A stretch of 64,000 bases of DNA from Epiperipatus broadwayi (GCA_028023455.1 JAQFVV010012405.1:9815923-9879922); one strand, 5' to 3'. Counted from the first letter of the stretch, positions 10,442 to 23,645 are shown. Notes: generated from the letters alone by a model not told the origin. A program made the numbers and translations.

Positions 10442-12261
10442 CAATTGCAATTTTCAGTAATTTGTTTACATATTTTTACTTATTTATGTAGCATATTTGT
10501 AAAATATTTATTTTAAACCAAAAAAATACATAACTACAATTAGATTTTATTTGAAATGTTCGTTCTTAAAAAGATAATTGAAATATAACTGTAATTACAG
10601 TAAACAGAAGTTTGAGAATGATTCACTGAAAAAGAATTGCTTTTATAAAAGCCAGTGCAAAATTTTTTGTAACATTTTAATAATAAGTGCAATTTTATAT
10701 TTTAAAATAAAGTTGTTTTGCTTTGTGATACCTAAACCAAAATTTGTTTCACTTTTTAAAAATGAAATTGAAATAATAAATAACTCATTCAATATTTTTT
10801 ATATGTTAGTGAAAGCAATCATTAACTATGAAAAGAATCATTACTCTTATTATGTATTTTACTTGAGTATTTTATTTTTCTGTTTTGTGAAGTTTAAATA
10901 TCTTTTAGAAGGTTTTTCATTTGTAAAGTTATGTATGTAATAGATAATATAAAGTAGTGACCAAATTTGTATAGTCAGAGAAACTAATCTTAGGAACCAA
11001 GCAATGATTTCTAGCTTGCATGTCTTTGTGTAAAATTGATAAAAACATCACAAACATCACAAAGTTGAAGCTCATTACTTATGCCTCCAGAACAATTTTC
11101 ACATGACCAACACATCTGATGCTATCATATATGTCATTTTTTTATATTCCACTGAGGTCAAGGAGATATAAGAGATTCTTAAAACTATACACAAAAATAA
11201 TTTTGGTAAACAAGATACAAATGCGAGAGATACTGTGTATAGAAAAATGTATTAGTAACAATAGAAGCAAAAGTGAATTCAAATGAATTAAAAAGGTTTT
11301 ATAGCTGAATTTATAGAGTGTAGTAATTGAGTTTGTTGCAGACTATAAACTTAATTAGCATCTCAGCAGCTTAATTATTACTAATTTTAAAAAAAAAGAG
11401 GGAGTATAGGCTTTATATATCTTAAGAATCCCCAGGGTTGACATTCTATGGTGATTAACATTTAATGAATGAATAATAAAACAGAGTTATAGTGGGAGTA
11501 TGTAATTAACTATATTAAAATTGCAACCATGAATAGATAACTACCATTAACTTAGAATTATAGCAGACTGTATGTTTGGAATAACAGGCTGTAAAATACA
11601 TTAAAATATACTGAGCATGGTTAAGATATGAACAACAAAAGAATATATGCGATAATGAAAAGAGAAGAGATATGCTTGCCTTGGTGAAGCTATATCAAAA
11701 GATTTCTTTGAATCAGAGGGTTATATAAAACAGGAATGTGTATCTACTTCTACAATAAATAATGAAATTACTACTATCAAGAAGGAATGAGCATCTGTAA
11801 TGATAACCACATAAATAATGGCAAAGATCCTCCGAATATGAAAATATGAGAGATGTGCCTGCCTTTAGTATGATCATATCTGAAGAGAAATACCCAGAAA
11901 ATCATTTTCTTAATGCAGGAATGAATTTCTGTCTGCAGAACAGAATATACAAATTAATCAAAATATACATATATAATGCAGCAATCCAATTTAAATGAAA
12001 AAGGAATGGGTAATAAATAGTTTGAAATTACAAAAGCCTAAAAATTATAATAAAAATGAAAACAAGCATGAGTGGCCTCATTATAACTTTGAACAAGCAT
12101 TATTTTACTTTACTTGGTCAAAATTAAAGCCTAGATGGTTTATTACATATAAATACTTAAAAAATGAATTAAAACACCCAAGTAAACACTGCTAAATTGA
12201 AGGTCTACTCTAGAGATCTTACCCATATGATGAAATAAATTATAGCTTAAGAGGTCTGGTA

Positions 12262-12264
<3 letters not shown>
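10442..12264. other. A+T-rich sequence without a recognised gene
   Basis: A 120-codon open frame (10,578-10,940) is Phe/Lys/Asn/Tyr-rich, as expected by chance at this base composition, and has no motif I recognise. The 11.5-12.0 kb stretch is A-rich and irregular. No repeat family seen elsewhere in the window is visible here. Confidence 0.55.
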
Positions 12265-12296
<32 letters not shown>

Positions 12297-12301
12297 TAAT
12301 G

Positions 12302-12346
<45 letters not shown>

Positions 12347-12352
12347 AGCATA
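12265..12352. repeat. (AT)n microsatellite pair
   Basis: Two AT runs are separated by AATTATAATGAAATAT. The run plus separator motif recurs at 15,757-15,786. Confidence 0.9.
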
Positions 12353-15300
12353 AAATATAATAATTGATGTAACTTATTAAAAAATTTCTCTGTCTTCTTT
12401 GGTGATTTGATTGGCTTGATTTTCGCTTTGAACAGATTACTCTCTTATATTATTTTAATAAACTTAAATTTTATTTGTTCCATATACTAATTCATATCAT
12501 AATGCTTAACTTTTTAAAAATTTTTAACAACACATTAAATTTGGTAAAATAGTATTAAAATATAATATTTTGTTTTATTTGTTTAAAGTAATCTTAAAAA
12601 TTATTTCATTTGAATTAACAAAAAACCATTTGTTCAATTAAAATAAATTATTAAAAATAAATACAGTAATTATGTATGCGTCTCAATGTAAAAAGAGAAA
12701 AGAGCGCGAATTTAAGAGAAGATCGTCTGTTAGTTTTGCTTTTGGAGGGAGAGAGAAAGAAAAAGAAAATGGTAAGAAGGCAAATGGTGTAAATTTGATA
12801 AGCTTATTTTAAAATAGTTAACAAGTAAACTGATTACCACAAATTTGCTATAAACGTAAAAATAATATCATGGTATTTAATTATAAGATGAATTGCTAAA
12901 TTTAAAAGTCTGTTCAAGTCAGGTGGCCAAGTGGATCAAATCACCGGTAATAATTTCCCAATATTACATTTAAGATGTCGGAGCTTCCCAGTTTAAAAGA
13001 ATTAATTGCAAGAGTTTGGTATGTTTTAAAATGTTTATTGTTCTACAATTTGGAAAATTTAAATAAGTATTTTAATTACAGAAGTTTTATAAATATGAAA
13101 ATTTGTTTTTTAAAAAAGAAGTTTAAATTAAAGTAAAATGTTAAAGTTATCAACATAGTTAAATATTTCCGTTTCTAATTCTAATAAAAATATAGCATTG
13201 ATTGATATTTAACTTTATAATGCCAGGAATATATTTGCTAGTTAATTTGTTTGCCATTTGGATAATAAACAGTCTTCAAATAATTTATCAAAGCTATTTT
13301 CTAATTTTAGCGTCAGTTGGAATGATTAAATAAATTGCTATAATTAGTATTCTTAGATTTAAGCGTGGATAAATAAATATTAGCATGGATGTAATAAACT
13401 TGGAACATTTTTAATAGAGAAATGTAGAAATTAATAACTTTTGAAAAACATTTTCATTTAAGTTCTGTGAGTCATATTTTTGAAATTGTTTCTTGTTTAT
13501 GAAGTCACGTAAAATCGTTAATCTGATAGTGATTATAATAACTAACACAAATGGATAACATTACATGTATGGAATTCAACTATAATTATAGCTATTACTT
13601 CGTACATTTATTGTTCGACACATCGTACATGGATTTCACGGATCATATTTATAGTTATAAAGTGCTCTACAATCTAATTTGGGACACACACACCTGCTAA
13701 AATTCATATATTGAACTTTAAAATGCTATACATTTAATTTATATCACACACACACCTGTTAGATTTTATGTAGTTGATGAATAATTCATTACTTTAATTT
13801 TATCTTTATATGAACTTGCATGTGAAGTTCATAAGTTATATTTTATTAAGTTTAAATTAATAGGGGTTGAATAAAATATTTATTCAAGAAAATAGCACTT
13901 GCGAAAAGTTTGAAAAGTACTAAATGAATTCATGAGGTGTATCAATCTTTGTGAGGTATTTTGTGAGTCTTTCCAGATTTCTATTCCGATACCAATATTA
14001 CTTATATTATATTACACATGTTTTATTTTAAGCAAGATAAGTTAGTACATTAGTTGTCCTGATTAGTGTAACATTTTATTATGCAAGAACCCACATTTGC
14101 TAGTGTTAGTGTTTTCTGAATGATCAGAATAACTGAGGAGGATGATTTTGCACTTTAATGCGAAGTAAATAGTAAGGTTGTTTTATAATGTTGAAAGGCA
14201 TTAATCTGTGCCGTTGGTTAATCCGCAGATTATTTAATTGCCATTTTTGTATTTTACACTCATTCCAGCGCTGGTGGTTAATCCGCGGAATTGTGTAATT
14301 ATACGTATTACTTTATAATGGTGTATCAATCCACAAAGTGCTTAGTGTTATTTAATTCCTATGTGTAGATGAACGCATCCACAGGAATATGTTTTACTTC
14401 ATAGATATAAGTTGGGCAAAGTATTTAGTTAATCTGCTAAATCATCTTCTTCCATTTGTAAGCATAATTCATAAGTTAGATCGTCAAATTGTAGCAGGAC
14501 ATTCTATTCAAGTTACTTCATAATAACTAACTGTCGGTTGATTATTATTTACCGGAGTGTAAGTTTAAATTTTCACTTTATTTAATGATTACATTATAGC
14601 TAAATCCTACAGATATAATATTGGTTATTATATTATTATAATTTTACGGTATGGATTTATTGAATCTGGAAATGACGTTAAATACTTCATGAGTTGATGT
14701 TGAATTTAGAATTTAGTATAATTTGAAATAAGGTATGATTAGGTTTTTAAAACCGTACCTATGATATGTTAGTGAAGAAAGTCGATGGAATTATAATTTA
14801 TTTATTTTATTTGTTTACTTATGTTTTTTTTTAATTATCACATTAGAATTAATTACTTATTATTGATAAATTTGTAAATAAACGTTGATTTATAATTAAA
14901 CTTACTGTGCCGTTGCTATGTGTCATTCTTAAAATCAGAAATCATAAACCTTGGATAGAGCATACATGAAGTACATACCATTGTCAACATGATATAAGAG
15001 TTCAGTAATATTTGAGAAAACATTTGGATGCTTTTCATCTTTGGTAGTTTATGATGTGTAAGGTACAATAAAATCCCATTTACCTTTTCCATCATTTTGG
15101 CTTTGCGTAGTTGATTCTAGTATACAATACAAATTGATTGGTAAACCTGTAAACAGATTTGCCAAATAATGATATGATTGAAGATATTTACTTAACATTT
15201 TAAGTTGTCATTTGTCAGTATAAAAAGAGTCTCAGTGATATAGTAAACTATAAAAAGAACCCAAGTATTTATGTTTATTTATTGCAAAGTTTTACCTGGA

Positions 15301-15756
15301 CTAGCATTTGTATTAAAAATCATATAGATGGTTTAAAATTTCATAATCGTATGTAGTTTTACAAATTATGCCATCTTGTACACGGTCGGCCATCGGGTCT
15401 CATACAATAAAAATCGCAAATTAAGGTTTGTAACATAATAACATTGCACTTATAATTTGTTTACTGTATTTTATCATACTACTATGATAGGTCATTGCGG
15501 TATACCCTGGCTGCGATCAAATTAAATCATAAAAAGTTTATGTAGATCATTAGTTTGGTCTGTGGTAAGTTGCTCTAAATGTTGGTTGTGGTCCTTGGTG
15601 CATAAAATAGATAGCATAATATGCTTTTGGATACAGATCTTAATAGCTGACAATGTGTAGCAGGAATTGATCAGTGATCGAGGTAACGATTCTCAGTGCA
15701 CTTACGTTAAGGAGTGGGTGACGTTATGTAGTTGACCACACAATCGAACGGTTACA
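12353..15756. other. Uncharacterised 3.4-kb block, possible unrecognised element
   Basis: No open frame of note. The block has somewhat more CpG than its surroundings (for example near 12,705, 14,200-14,300 and 15,380) and ends GTTACA. The motif (AT)nAATTATAATGAAATAT lies just outside both ends (12,281-12,308 and 15,757-15,786), as a target duplication would. Inside are a ~73-bp tandem pair (13,650-13,785) and a repeated GGTTAATCCGC motif near 14,214 and 14,276. It may be an old insertion of an element related in style to the 3,963-6,573 one, whose other end reads TGTAACGG, but no direct match was found. Confidence 0.3.
13650..13785 (+). repeat. Two-copy tandem repeat, unit about 73 bp
   Basis: Two diverged units share ACACACACACCTG followed by TAAAATTCATAT or TAGATTTTATGT, and a preceding TAAARTGCTMTACA stretch. 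Confidence 0.6.
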
Positions 15757-15786
15757 ATATATATATATATAATTATAATGAAATAT
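15757..15786 (+). repeat. Second copy of the (AT)nAATTATAATGAAATAT motif
   Basis: Matches 12,281-12,308. It could be a long target duplication flanking the 12.35-15.76 kb block or two remnants of one microsatellite locus. Confidence 0.7.
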
Positions 15787-16165
15787 TTATGAAAACTGAC
15801 CTTAATTTATCTCATTTAACATAAACCAAATGGCATATATTTGTCTCTTCAATTAAAATGAAAACTAACCTTACTTTTAACATTATTTTTAAAATTAACT
15901 CAACTAATTTTTATACTTGATATAAAAAAAAAACACCTGTTTTTCTAACTGCAAAAGTAAAAATCTCAGATTAAAATACATGATTAATAATATTTTGAAA
16001 AATAAAATCTTTGAACTAGTTGAGAGAGGGAGGTTAAAAAATGTGTTTCTGCCTTTAATTACTTAACTTACTTTTAAGATCATTCTCAAAATTTTAAGAA
16101 ATGAAAAGGTGATTACAAAATTTGCTGTTTGTCATCTATTTTTAGAATAATAAATTTAGCAAAAA
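15787..16165. other. A+T-rich sequence without a recognised gene
   Basis: Nothing recognisable between the repeat motif and the left LTR of element 1. Confidence 0.6.
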
Positions 16166-16768
16166 AGAATACTCTTTAAAGCCCATGCACTATAATTTTT
16201 TGTCTTATTTAAAGTTAAGTTTATAGTTGGCCAATACAAGTGGCCTGTGCATTGATGATGATCAGTATGTTTTAAATGTTCCAGCATTATTGATTCGACT
16301 TCTGATTATTATTGTGTATTTTAATGTATGGGCACTAAGCTGGTGCATCCAAGTTATGTTTAAATAATTTCCCAAGGAGGCAAAGGCTCAATAGTTAGCC
16401 TGGTCTTCAGAAGACCCATTTCCAATCCAGTCACAATGTTGACTGCTGATTTTATTTTGACTTATTGTACTGATTTGTTTATTACCATCAGTTTTGATGA
16501 TGGATGGTTATTTCTTGGGTATTTTGAGTATTACTTATTACTTTTACTTTATAATGCTGGTTGATAATTAATTATGCTTTTAGTAGCTGGATGATCTCTC
16601 AGTGACCTCAGAGATTCCCTAATCTCATTTTATTATTAAATATCTCATTACTTAAAAGATACCTTTTGTAAATATTTCATTTTAAATAAACTGGGAGTGA
16701 TGATGATGTTCCATCACCCAGTTCAAATCTTTTCCTTCCATTTTCTATCACATCCCCATCCCATTACA
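16166..16768 (+). repeat. 5' LTR of element 1
   Basis: Starts AGAATACTC (TG expected; the 3' copy has TGAATACTC) and ends TTACA. From about 16,375 it carries a tRNA-like patch, with GGCTCAATAGTTAGCC as a D-arm-like hairpin and TTTCCAATCC where a B box would be. Whether this is an absorbed SINE or a chance resemblance is open. Confidence 0.85.
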
Positions 16769-16770
16769 AA

Positions 16771-16788
16771 TGGCACCCAATGTGGGGC
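16771..16788 (+). promoter_or_regulatory. Primer-binding site of element 1 (tRNA-Lys type)
   Basis: TGGCACCCAATGTGGGGC lies two bases after the LTR. It differs from the well-known tRNA-Lys(1,2) primer site TGGCGCCCAACGTGGGGC at two positions, both changes of the kind caused by CpG methylation decay. It would prime minus-strand DNA synthesis. Confidence 0.85.
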
Positions 16789-19377
16789 TGATGATGATCA
16801 CTTACTGGTGATCATCACTTCAAAATTATCAACTTGATCTCAAACCATACCTGAGGGGAAAAAATGCATTTTATGCAGAATTAATTTTAAAAATTACTGT
16901 GAAATATGTGACAAGAGTATTGATGATGATTATAAAATAGTAATTTTCATGTATGTTTAAAGAGATTCATGTTTAGAGTTAAATAGAAAATCGATGATTT
17001 TGGAGATTGGATTGAGTGTTTGATTGTTGAAGTTTGTTTAGCTGCATTTTCAGTTTTGATGATGGATGGAAATTTTTGTCATTGGCTTGAGGATGCAATG
17101 TTTTCATGCAACTCTGAGGGCATTATATCTCCACAATTTGCTCCAACCTATTTTTTATATTTCATATTGTTTGTGATAGGGCAGTTAACATAGTCCTGCC
17201 ATAATTCCAGCCTCTAAGTCTTCAAAGAAAAGGAGCAAGGCATAGCTTGTATTTCCCAGCCCATAAGACTCAAAAGAAGCAGGATATAGTTTTGTATTTT
17301 TCAGACCCTCCATGGAAGAGGCCTTTGCAAAGATTTTGCATTATCTTTATCATGGTTTGTAGTAGCTTATAGGGTCTCATTTGAGATAGCACTTTTGGTG
17401 TTCATGGTGCATTGTGTACTTACAGTCCAATGGTTGAATTCTTTATCTTTCTCAAAATTTTGGATCAATATTCATCCTGTTAACTGTCAGATGTCTGCTA
17501 GATCTCTAAAAAAATTGATGAGTACATAGATTTAGATGTGAACTTTATTTTGATTATACATGTAAATTATGTAAAATATTGTTAGAAAGGTGTTTCATTT
17601 CTATTTTCCTTTTCCCTCAGACTGGAGCAATGTAACCAGTTGGATTAAGTTGAAAGGAAAACTAAAAATAAACACAGACAAAAATTATAGTAGATATTTT
17701 CTACATTCATTGAAATAGAAAAATAAATAATAACTCTGATTTGAGATAATATTTTATTGTAAAATTAAATATTTTAAAAAGGTCTGATAAATATTATTTG
17801 TAATTCTAATTTTGAAATGTAAAAACACCATACTTTTTTTTGAAATTTTTTAATTAATTAAACAAAATTTTTATCTATTAAAAATTCCCTAAGTAAAAAC
17901 ATGTATATAGATTCCAAGGGATTAGAGAGATAAAAATAAAATTCTGTTTTCAATCAAGGTGTTGTTAACATCTCAGATGATTTTATAAATAGACTGATAA
18001 AAATATCAGTTAGTTTTACTTGCAGTTTTGTAAGAGTTGACAAGAGGAGTCTGGTTGTAATATTTTAAGCAGTGGACAACTAAGCCAACTGCAAAGTTTG
18101 GCTTTAATATTTTTGGGAAGCAGTTAGCAGAAGAGCTAGCTATAAAATTAGCCAAAATATTTTGTGAAGAGTTGGTAACTGTAGCAGAGAATGGTGACAA
18201 TAAAGTTCATTGCAGATATGGCTAGTAGAATATATAGAGAACTGCTATGAGGATGTCAGAATGAAAACAAATAGCTGCTATTCAGTTCAATAATGGAGTT
18301 TGAATTCACATGGAGGAAAAGGGTCAAGATTCTTTGTAATTCATAGCCTTAAAAGTGTTCTGGAAACACAGCTTGCTGACCTGAAGCTTACAAAATCCAA
18401 GTATAAGTGGAACTGACTACAGAAAGGAAAAAGCCAACCATACCTGAATTGTCCTTTTACCTGATGATGACAATTGCCTGGAATGGCCAAAAAACAGCTT
18501 GCCCAAGAGACCAGCTGAATAAAGTAGTATGTTACTATTTATCTATAAATTTAGGGAATCACAGATAAACACATCGTGTATAATATATACAGTGAATTAT
18601 TTTATTTTAATATTCCTTAAAATGACTTATAAAATTATAAATTAATAACTTAAAGCAAAACAAGTAAATAATTTGCTTGAGTCAAATGTCTAACAGAAAG
18701 ACGATTTGATATATATTTTTGAAAAAATTATTTTGGTAATTCCTTTAAAAAAAAAGACATTAAAATAATATATAACTTAAATGCAAGCATAATTTTGTCT
18801 GAATTAAAAAGTAAAAAAAAAAAGTTGTTGAACTTTATGAAAGAATTAAGCAACTGGATTCTATATACTTTTAATATTGAATTAATTATGAAAAAATATA
18901 ATATTATTGTAACAAGTTGAAATAGATAAAAGTCAGTGTGCGTATATACATGCACACTCATATATGTGAAATTTTAATATTTTTTTAATTAAATGTCAAT
19001 TCATTTATTGTATATTATAAATCGTGCATCTATGTGCATATATATGTAAACCATAGTAATAACTTGAATTGTATATTGTAATTTTGTAAATAATAAATAT
19101 GATAATTTTTTTTATTGTAAAGTAATCAAAATCAAAAAGTTTATATTTGAGTAATGTTATTTTTATGGATCTTAATTTCCATTTTATTATTATTGTTAAT
19201 AAACTTGTGTTTCAATTGTTAAAAATTGTTTCCATCATTTCTTGGTAACACACAGTAATAGAACTTATGTTCTCTGAGCTGGATTCATGCATGGGATGAG
19301 TATATAAATGGGAATGTGTACTTAGTGCTTTTGGGGCATCCAGTGATGATCAATCATCATCCTGGTTGATGCAAAAG
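16789..19377 (+). other. Interior of element 1, no recognisable proteins
   Basis: About 2.6 kb without a credible open frame. Stretches near 16.8-17.3 kb repeat GATGATGATG-type words. A two-unit ~50-bp tandem repeat lies at 17,207-17,305 (CCAGCCTCTAAGTCTTC and CCAGCCCATAAGACTC). No RNase H, integrase or nucleocapsid motif was seen on either strand. Confidence 0.6.
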
Positions 19378-19982
19378 TGAATACTCTTTAAAGCCCATGC
19401 ACTATATATTTTTTGTCTCATTTAAAAGTTAAGTTTATAGTTGGCCAGTACAAGTGGCCTGTACATTGATGATGGTCAGTATGTTTTAAATGTTCCAGCA
19501 TTATTGTTTCAAATTCTGATTATTATTGTGTATTTTAATGTATGGGCACTAAGCTGGTGCATCCAAGTTATGTTTAAATAATTTACCAAGGAGGCAAAGA
19601 CTCAATAGTTAGCCTGGTCTTCAGAAGACCCATTTCCAATCCAGTCACAATGTTGACTGTTGATTTTATTCTGACTTATTGTACTGATTTGTTTATTCCC
19701 ATCAGTTTTGATGATGGATGGTTATTTCTTGGGTATTTTGAGTATTACTTATAATTACTTTTACTTTATAATGCTGGTTGATAGTTAATTATGCTTTTAG
19801 TAGCTGGCTGATCTCTCAGTGACCTCAGAGATTCCCTAATCTTATTTTATTATTAAATATCTCATTGCTTAAAGATACTTTTTGTAAATATTTCATTTTA
19901 AATAAACTGGGAGTGATGATGATGTTCCATCATCCAGTTCAAATCTTTTCCTTCTGTTTTCTATCACCCCCATCCTGTTACA
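19378..19982 (+). repeat. 3' LTR of element 1
   Basis: Begins TGAATACTC and ends TTACA, as expected for TG...CA ends. It aligns along its whole length with the 5' LTR and contains the same tRNA-like patch. Confidence 0.88.
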
Positions 19983-20254
19983 ATATATATTGTAATGCTA
20001 GCAAGATATGTTATAAAACATATATATCTGCATTACATATTTCATAATTTAAAAATTATATGATCATATTTATTTGAAAGAAATAATTATTTCAAAATAG
20101 GTTTAAAATGTAGTTTTGTAAAATTGAAAGATTGTGTTATATTGTGCTTTAAAAATAGAATAAAACTGTTTATTAAAAGCAGAAGGGAAATCAGAATTAG
20201 AAAAAAAGAGATTTAAAAATTTTCTCTCCTTTTTATAATAAATAAAATTAAAAG

Positions 20255-20589
20255 TGTGTGAAGTGCTTGAAAGAAAAGCTATATAGAGTGCAAAAAATAT
20301 TAAATGCTAAGCACTTTTGAGGCTATTTGCTCATATTTATAGTGATAATGCAAAATGCAGAATAGAGAAATAAAGGTGATATGCAATGTATATGCAAATG
20401 ATTTAGATAGACCAACATTTGAAAATGTCAAAGCAGGCATCAAGTCTTTTGATAGAGTTATTGTTGCCATTAATGAAGTATGCTTCTCTATTTTTTTGTT
20501 TGATGTCATTATTCTCTATGTAAACTATTTTGGGGTTGGAGGGTTCAAATATATGGCCTGTCTTCTTGAAAGGTTCTAATAATGTTGAA
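20255..20589 (-). other. 3' untranslated part of the Penelope-like element
   Basis: Non-coding tail of the insertion, ending in the target duplication at 20,241-20,254. Short spurious frames on both strands overlap here. Confidence 0.6.
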
Positions 20590-22170
20590 GAATTGTTGTT
20601 ATTTTTCTTTGCTCTATTGTAGATGTATCTATGCGGAGCGGTCCTGTTGCTTTGCCAGCTTTGGTTTCACCACAATAAATGGCATGACATCTGGATTGGG
20701 GGTATGAACTGCTATAAAAGACATGGGGGGGGGTCTGAGAAGGGTCGATTTTGTCTTTAGAATTATTGATTAAATGATTGGTGCAGAGGTGTATGTGAAA
20801 ACTAATTTTAAATTTCTTGGCCAAGACTTTAATTAGTTGGTTGGAGATTCTAAGTATATGTGGGAGGGTAATATATGGAAGCTTAATATCATTATTATTG
20901 TTTAATTTTGTGATTAATGGTATTGTGTTTGTAGCTTGTTTGTTGTAAGTCTTTGGTGTAGAGATGTATATTATCTTTTCTATCATATTCAAATTTGAAG
21001 TTGTATATTTCTGTATAGGAATGCATGAAGGCCTGCAAATTTGTGAGAGCTTGGGGAATTGGAGTGTGGGTGTATAAAGCCTCTGATTTCAGGGGGAGGG
21101 TTATCATCATTGAATAATTTATTGTTCTCTTATCATGCATTAGACAAAAGTCAAGGTATTTTAGATTCTGGGAGGCATCTTCTGCTGTGGAGTTGATGGT
21201 TAGATTGGTGTTTTGTATTAAGTCTTGTATAATAAAATTAGTAGTGTGTTGATTGGCTATGATGAAAACATCATCTACATACTGCATGTGTATAATGTGT
21301 GGGCAGTCAGCTTGGTATATGGATATAATTAGTTTTTTAAAATGATTAAAAAAGATGCTAGTGACGATACCACTAAGTGGGAGACCCATAGGCCAACCAT
21401 TTTTAATGTTGTACCAATTGTACTCAAATGTGGTATAGATGTGCTTGTCCATCCATGTCAAGAATGAAACAATGAAATTGATGCATTCAGATGAGAGAAT
21501 GTTGGACAATTCCTGTTGGATGATCTGAATGGATTGTTTTCAATTAACTGATCCATATAATTTTTTAATGTTCAACATAGTCATGCAGAAATTGTCCTTG
21601 ATCATAGCATTTTTGATTTTGTCCACAAATTGAAATGAAGAATTAATGGATTAATTTCCAAAGCCCAAGCTATCTGGTTGATTAATCAGTTTAGAGGTTT
21701 GGAAACAATGCACTTCCCCCCCAAATCCATCATTAAACACAGCAGTTCTCCAGGCTTATGAAGATTAACATTAGCAAATATTCTCAGGCCTTTAGTAAAG
21801 GATGAATAAACTCGATAGTATTTTAACATTGAAATGCCTTTGTTTTTATGTGGGTGGAGTATGGATGAAACAAATTTATCATGGTTCAGTTTGTTGTTGA
21901 AATGTGTGACTGGAGTGAGTTGGAGATTTGACATTTGTTTATTTATTTTCATCTTATAATCTTGAGAATCTAAAAGCACAAACCTGTTGCCCTTGTCTTT
22001 TTTAAGGCAGATTAAATTATTGCTATCTAAAAACTGTTTAGTAATTTTGAGTGGTTATTTCATCTGTCATCCCTTATGTATAATTGTTTACATTTAATAG
22101 ATCTAGTGATATCTGTTATAAAGCTATCTCTATGTGGGTTATTAAGTAGGCTAGCTTTGTCATCAGCAAT
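20590..22170 (-). pseudogene. Penelope-like reverse transcriptase with GIY-YIG remnant
   Basis: Blocks in order on the minus strand: KDKGNRFVLLDSQDY (near 21,990), IFANVNLHKPGELL (near 21,760), WPMGLPLSGIV (near 21,395), the catalytic YVDD in MQYVDDVFIIA (21,281-21,270), LKYLDFCLMH (near 21,170), LPYITLPHILRISNQLIKVL (near 20,880) and AIYCGET (20,683-20,663). These match the Penelope-like plan of reverse transcriptase followed by a GIY-YIG nuclease, which nicks the target. A frameshift lies near 20,950, between the RT and nuclease parts, others lie near 21,600, and stops occur upstream of 22,000. The first GIY half is changed and the last endonuclease third is missing. Inactive. Confidence 0.87.
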
Positions 22171-23284
22171 AAGTTTAAAAATAAATTAAAAGAGTAAAGT
22201 GTTAAAAAATAAATCTTAGTAAAAATCTAAAAAAAAAAAATTAATTAATTAGTGAAAGTAAATTTTTGAATGCCAGTAAAAAATTTCCTGGCTGAAAATG
22301 ATATTGAAATTGCAATAATTAAACACTATGTGAGCTATGTCTTTGAGATTAATCTAGAAAAAAGATTAGATTAAAAAAAATGTAAAATTTACTTACAAAA
22401 TAGATTTAACTACTCTAGCTTCAAGTCACCATATTGAACTTTTTAAAATATTGGCCCAAGACACAATTTTCATAATAACTTCAGTTTTAATTATGTTAGA
22501 ACAAAAACAATTACATTGCTAGAAACTAGAAACATTAAGGAAAACAATAAGCATAAAATAAATAGTGATAACTATATAAAAAATAAGAAAAAAAAGAAAT
22601 TTTCACATCCAAAATAATTATTATTTTATTGTTTGTTCATAATTTGGAAATTAACATTAACTAAAATTCAAAATACATCTTCAGTGATAATTTCTTTCTA
22701 TTCCTTACAAAACTATCCTTCTAAACATGTATAATATGTCTTACCTGAGATAATCCACAGCTTCACAATCTCCAAAAGAGGTCAGATATGACTTCTTCAT
22801 TTTTATCTTGTACCCCAAATGTTTTAAATGTCAAAGGCATCTATAAAGAAAAAGATTCATCCTAATAAAAGATACAAAAGAAATCATCATAGCAATTGGC
22901 TTCTTATCCATCTAAAACTAGAAATTGTAGGCTACTGTCTATATCACTGATAAAATGAGTTTCATCTCTTCATTTTATATTTTTTTGTGTACAATAGTGA
23001 TGTTTATATTCTTTATGCACTGCACAAATAATGTTTATATTCTTTATATACAGAAGTGATGCTATCTTTTTATATTTATTGTACCACAGATATAATTTAT
23101 TTACATATAGTCTATAGATTTGAAAATAATGTTATGAAACATATAGCAAAAGCAAAGCATGATCAAGCATAAACATAAACAAGTTTCAGAATTGGATTAT
23201 ATGTTTGTGTATACAAAGTATGTATACATCTGATTATTAGTTTTATAACCAATTGCTTGTAAACCATATTATATAAACATAATT

Positions 23285-23320
23285 AATGATTTTCAAAAAG
23301 TATACTTTTTGAAAATCATT
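23285..23320. repeat. Perfect 36-bp palindrome
   Basis: AATGATTTTCAAAAAGTA and its exact reverse complement meet with no spacer. Such an uninterrupted palindrome is uncommon and may be a structural feature of the surrounding TTAA element. Confidence 0.95.
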
Positions 23321-23369
23321 ATTTTTATAAAAATAAGAGGATTAGTGTAGATAGAACTTTAGATAATCA

Positions 23370-23645
23370 CGATATGAATTATATACTAATAAGTTAATTA
23401 CAATATGAATTCTATACGAGTAAATATATATTTACAAACTAAATCACACTAATTTTTCGATAAATATGAATTCTATGTGAGCATAAATAAATGTATTACA
23501 AACTACCTTTAGAATATTATGATAAATATGAATTCTATACGAGCATAAATATATAATTACACACACACCAATTTTTCGATAGATATGAATTGTATATGAG
23601 CATAAATAAATAAATATATAACTACAAATTAGCACACACTAATTA
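23370..23645 (+). repeat. Degenerate tandem array, unit about 60-65 bp
   Basis: Four to five units share ATATGAATTCTATACGAG and CATAAATA, and in alternate units CACACTAATTTTTCGATA. It lies inside the TTAA-flanked element. Confidence 0.85.

Larger units (their letters stand above)
16166..19982 (+). mobile_element. LTR retrotransposon, element 1 (non-autonomous)
   Basis: Two ~604-bp direct repeats (16,166-16,768 and 19,378-19,982), differing at only about one position in twenty by eye, bracket a ~2.6-kb interior. A primer-binding site follows the left repeat after AA. This arrangement defines an LTR retrotransposon, oriented plus. The interior shows no recognisable gag, protease or reverse transcriptase, so it is a non-autonomous or completely decayed copy. 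No clear target duplication was found: the left flank reads A-rich and the right flank ATATA. The polypurine tract is weak (GCAAAAG before 19,378). Confidence 0.85.
20255..22175 (-). mobile_element. Penelope-like retroelement, 5'-truncated
   Basis: A minus-strand element inserted into the 5' LTR of element 2. The flanks repeat AATAAA(A)TTAAAAG (about 20,241-20,254 and 22,180-22,192), a target duplication of about 13-14 bp, consistent with target-primed integration. The alignment with the intact 3' LTR (28,098-28,135) shows the empty site. It codes for a reverse transcriptase and a GIY-YIG-like endonuclease remnant; the N-terminal part is missing. Confidence 0.85.

Noticed and set aside
10578-10940. 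120-codon open frame
   Set aside because: Composition is dominated by Phe, Lys, Asn, Tyr and Ile, as in random A+T-rich sequence; no motif or conserved context.
3963-15756. Direct homology between the 3.96-6.57 kb element and the 12.35-15.76 kb block
   Set aside because: Only the TGTAAC-type terminal word is shared; the sequences inward of it differ.
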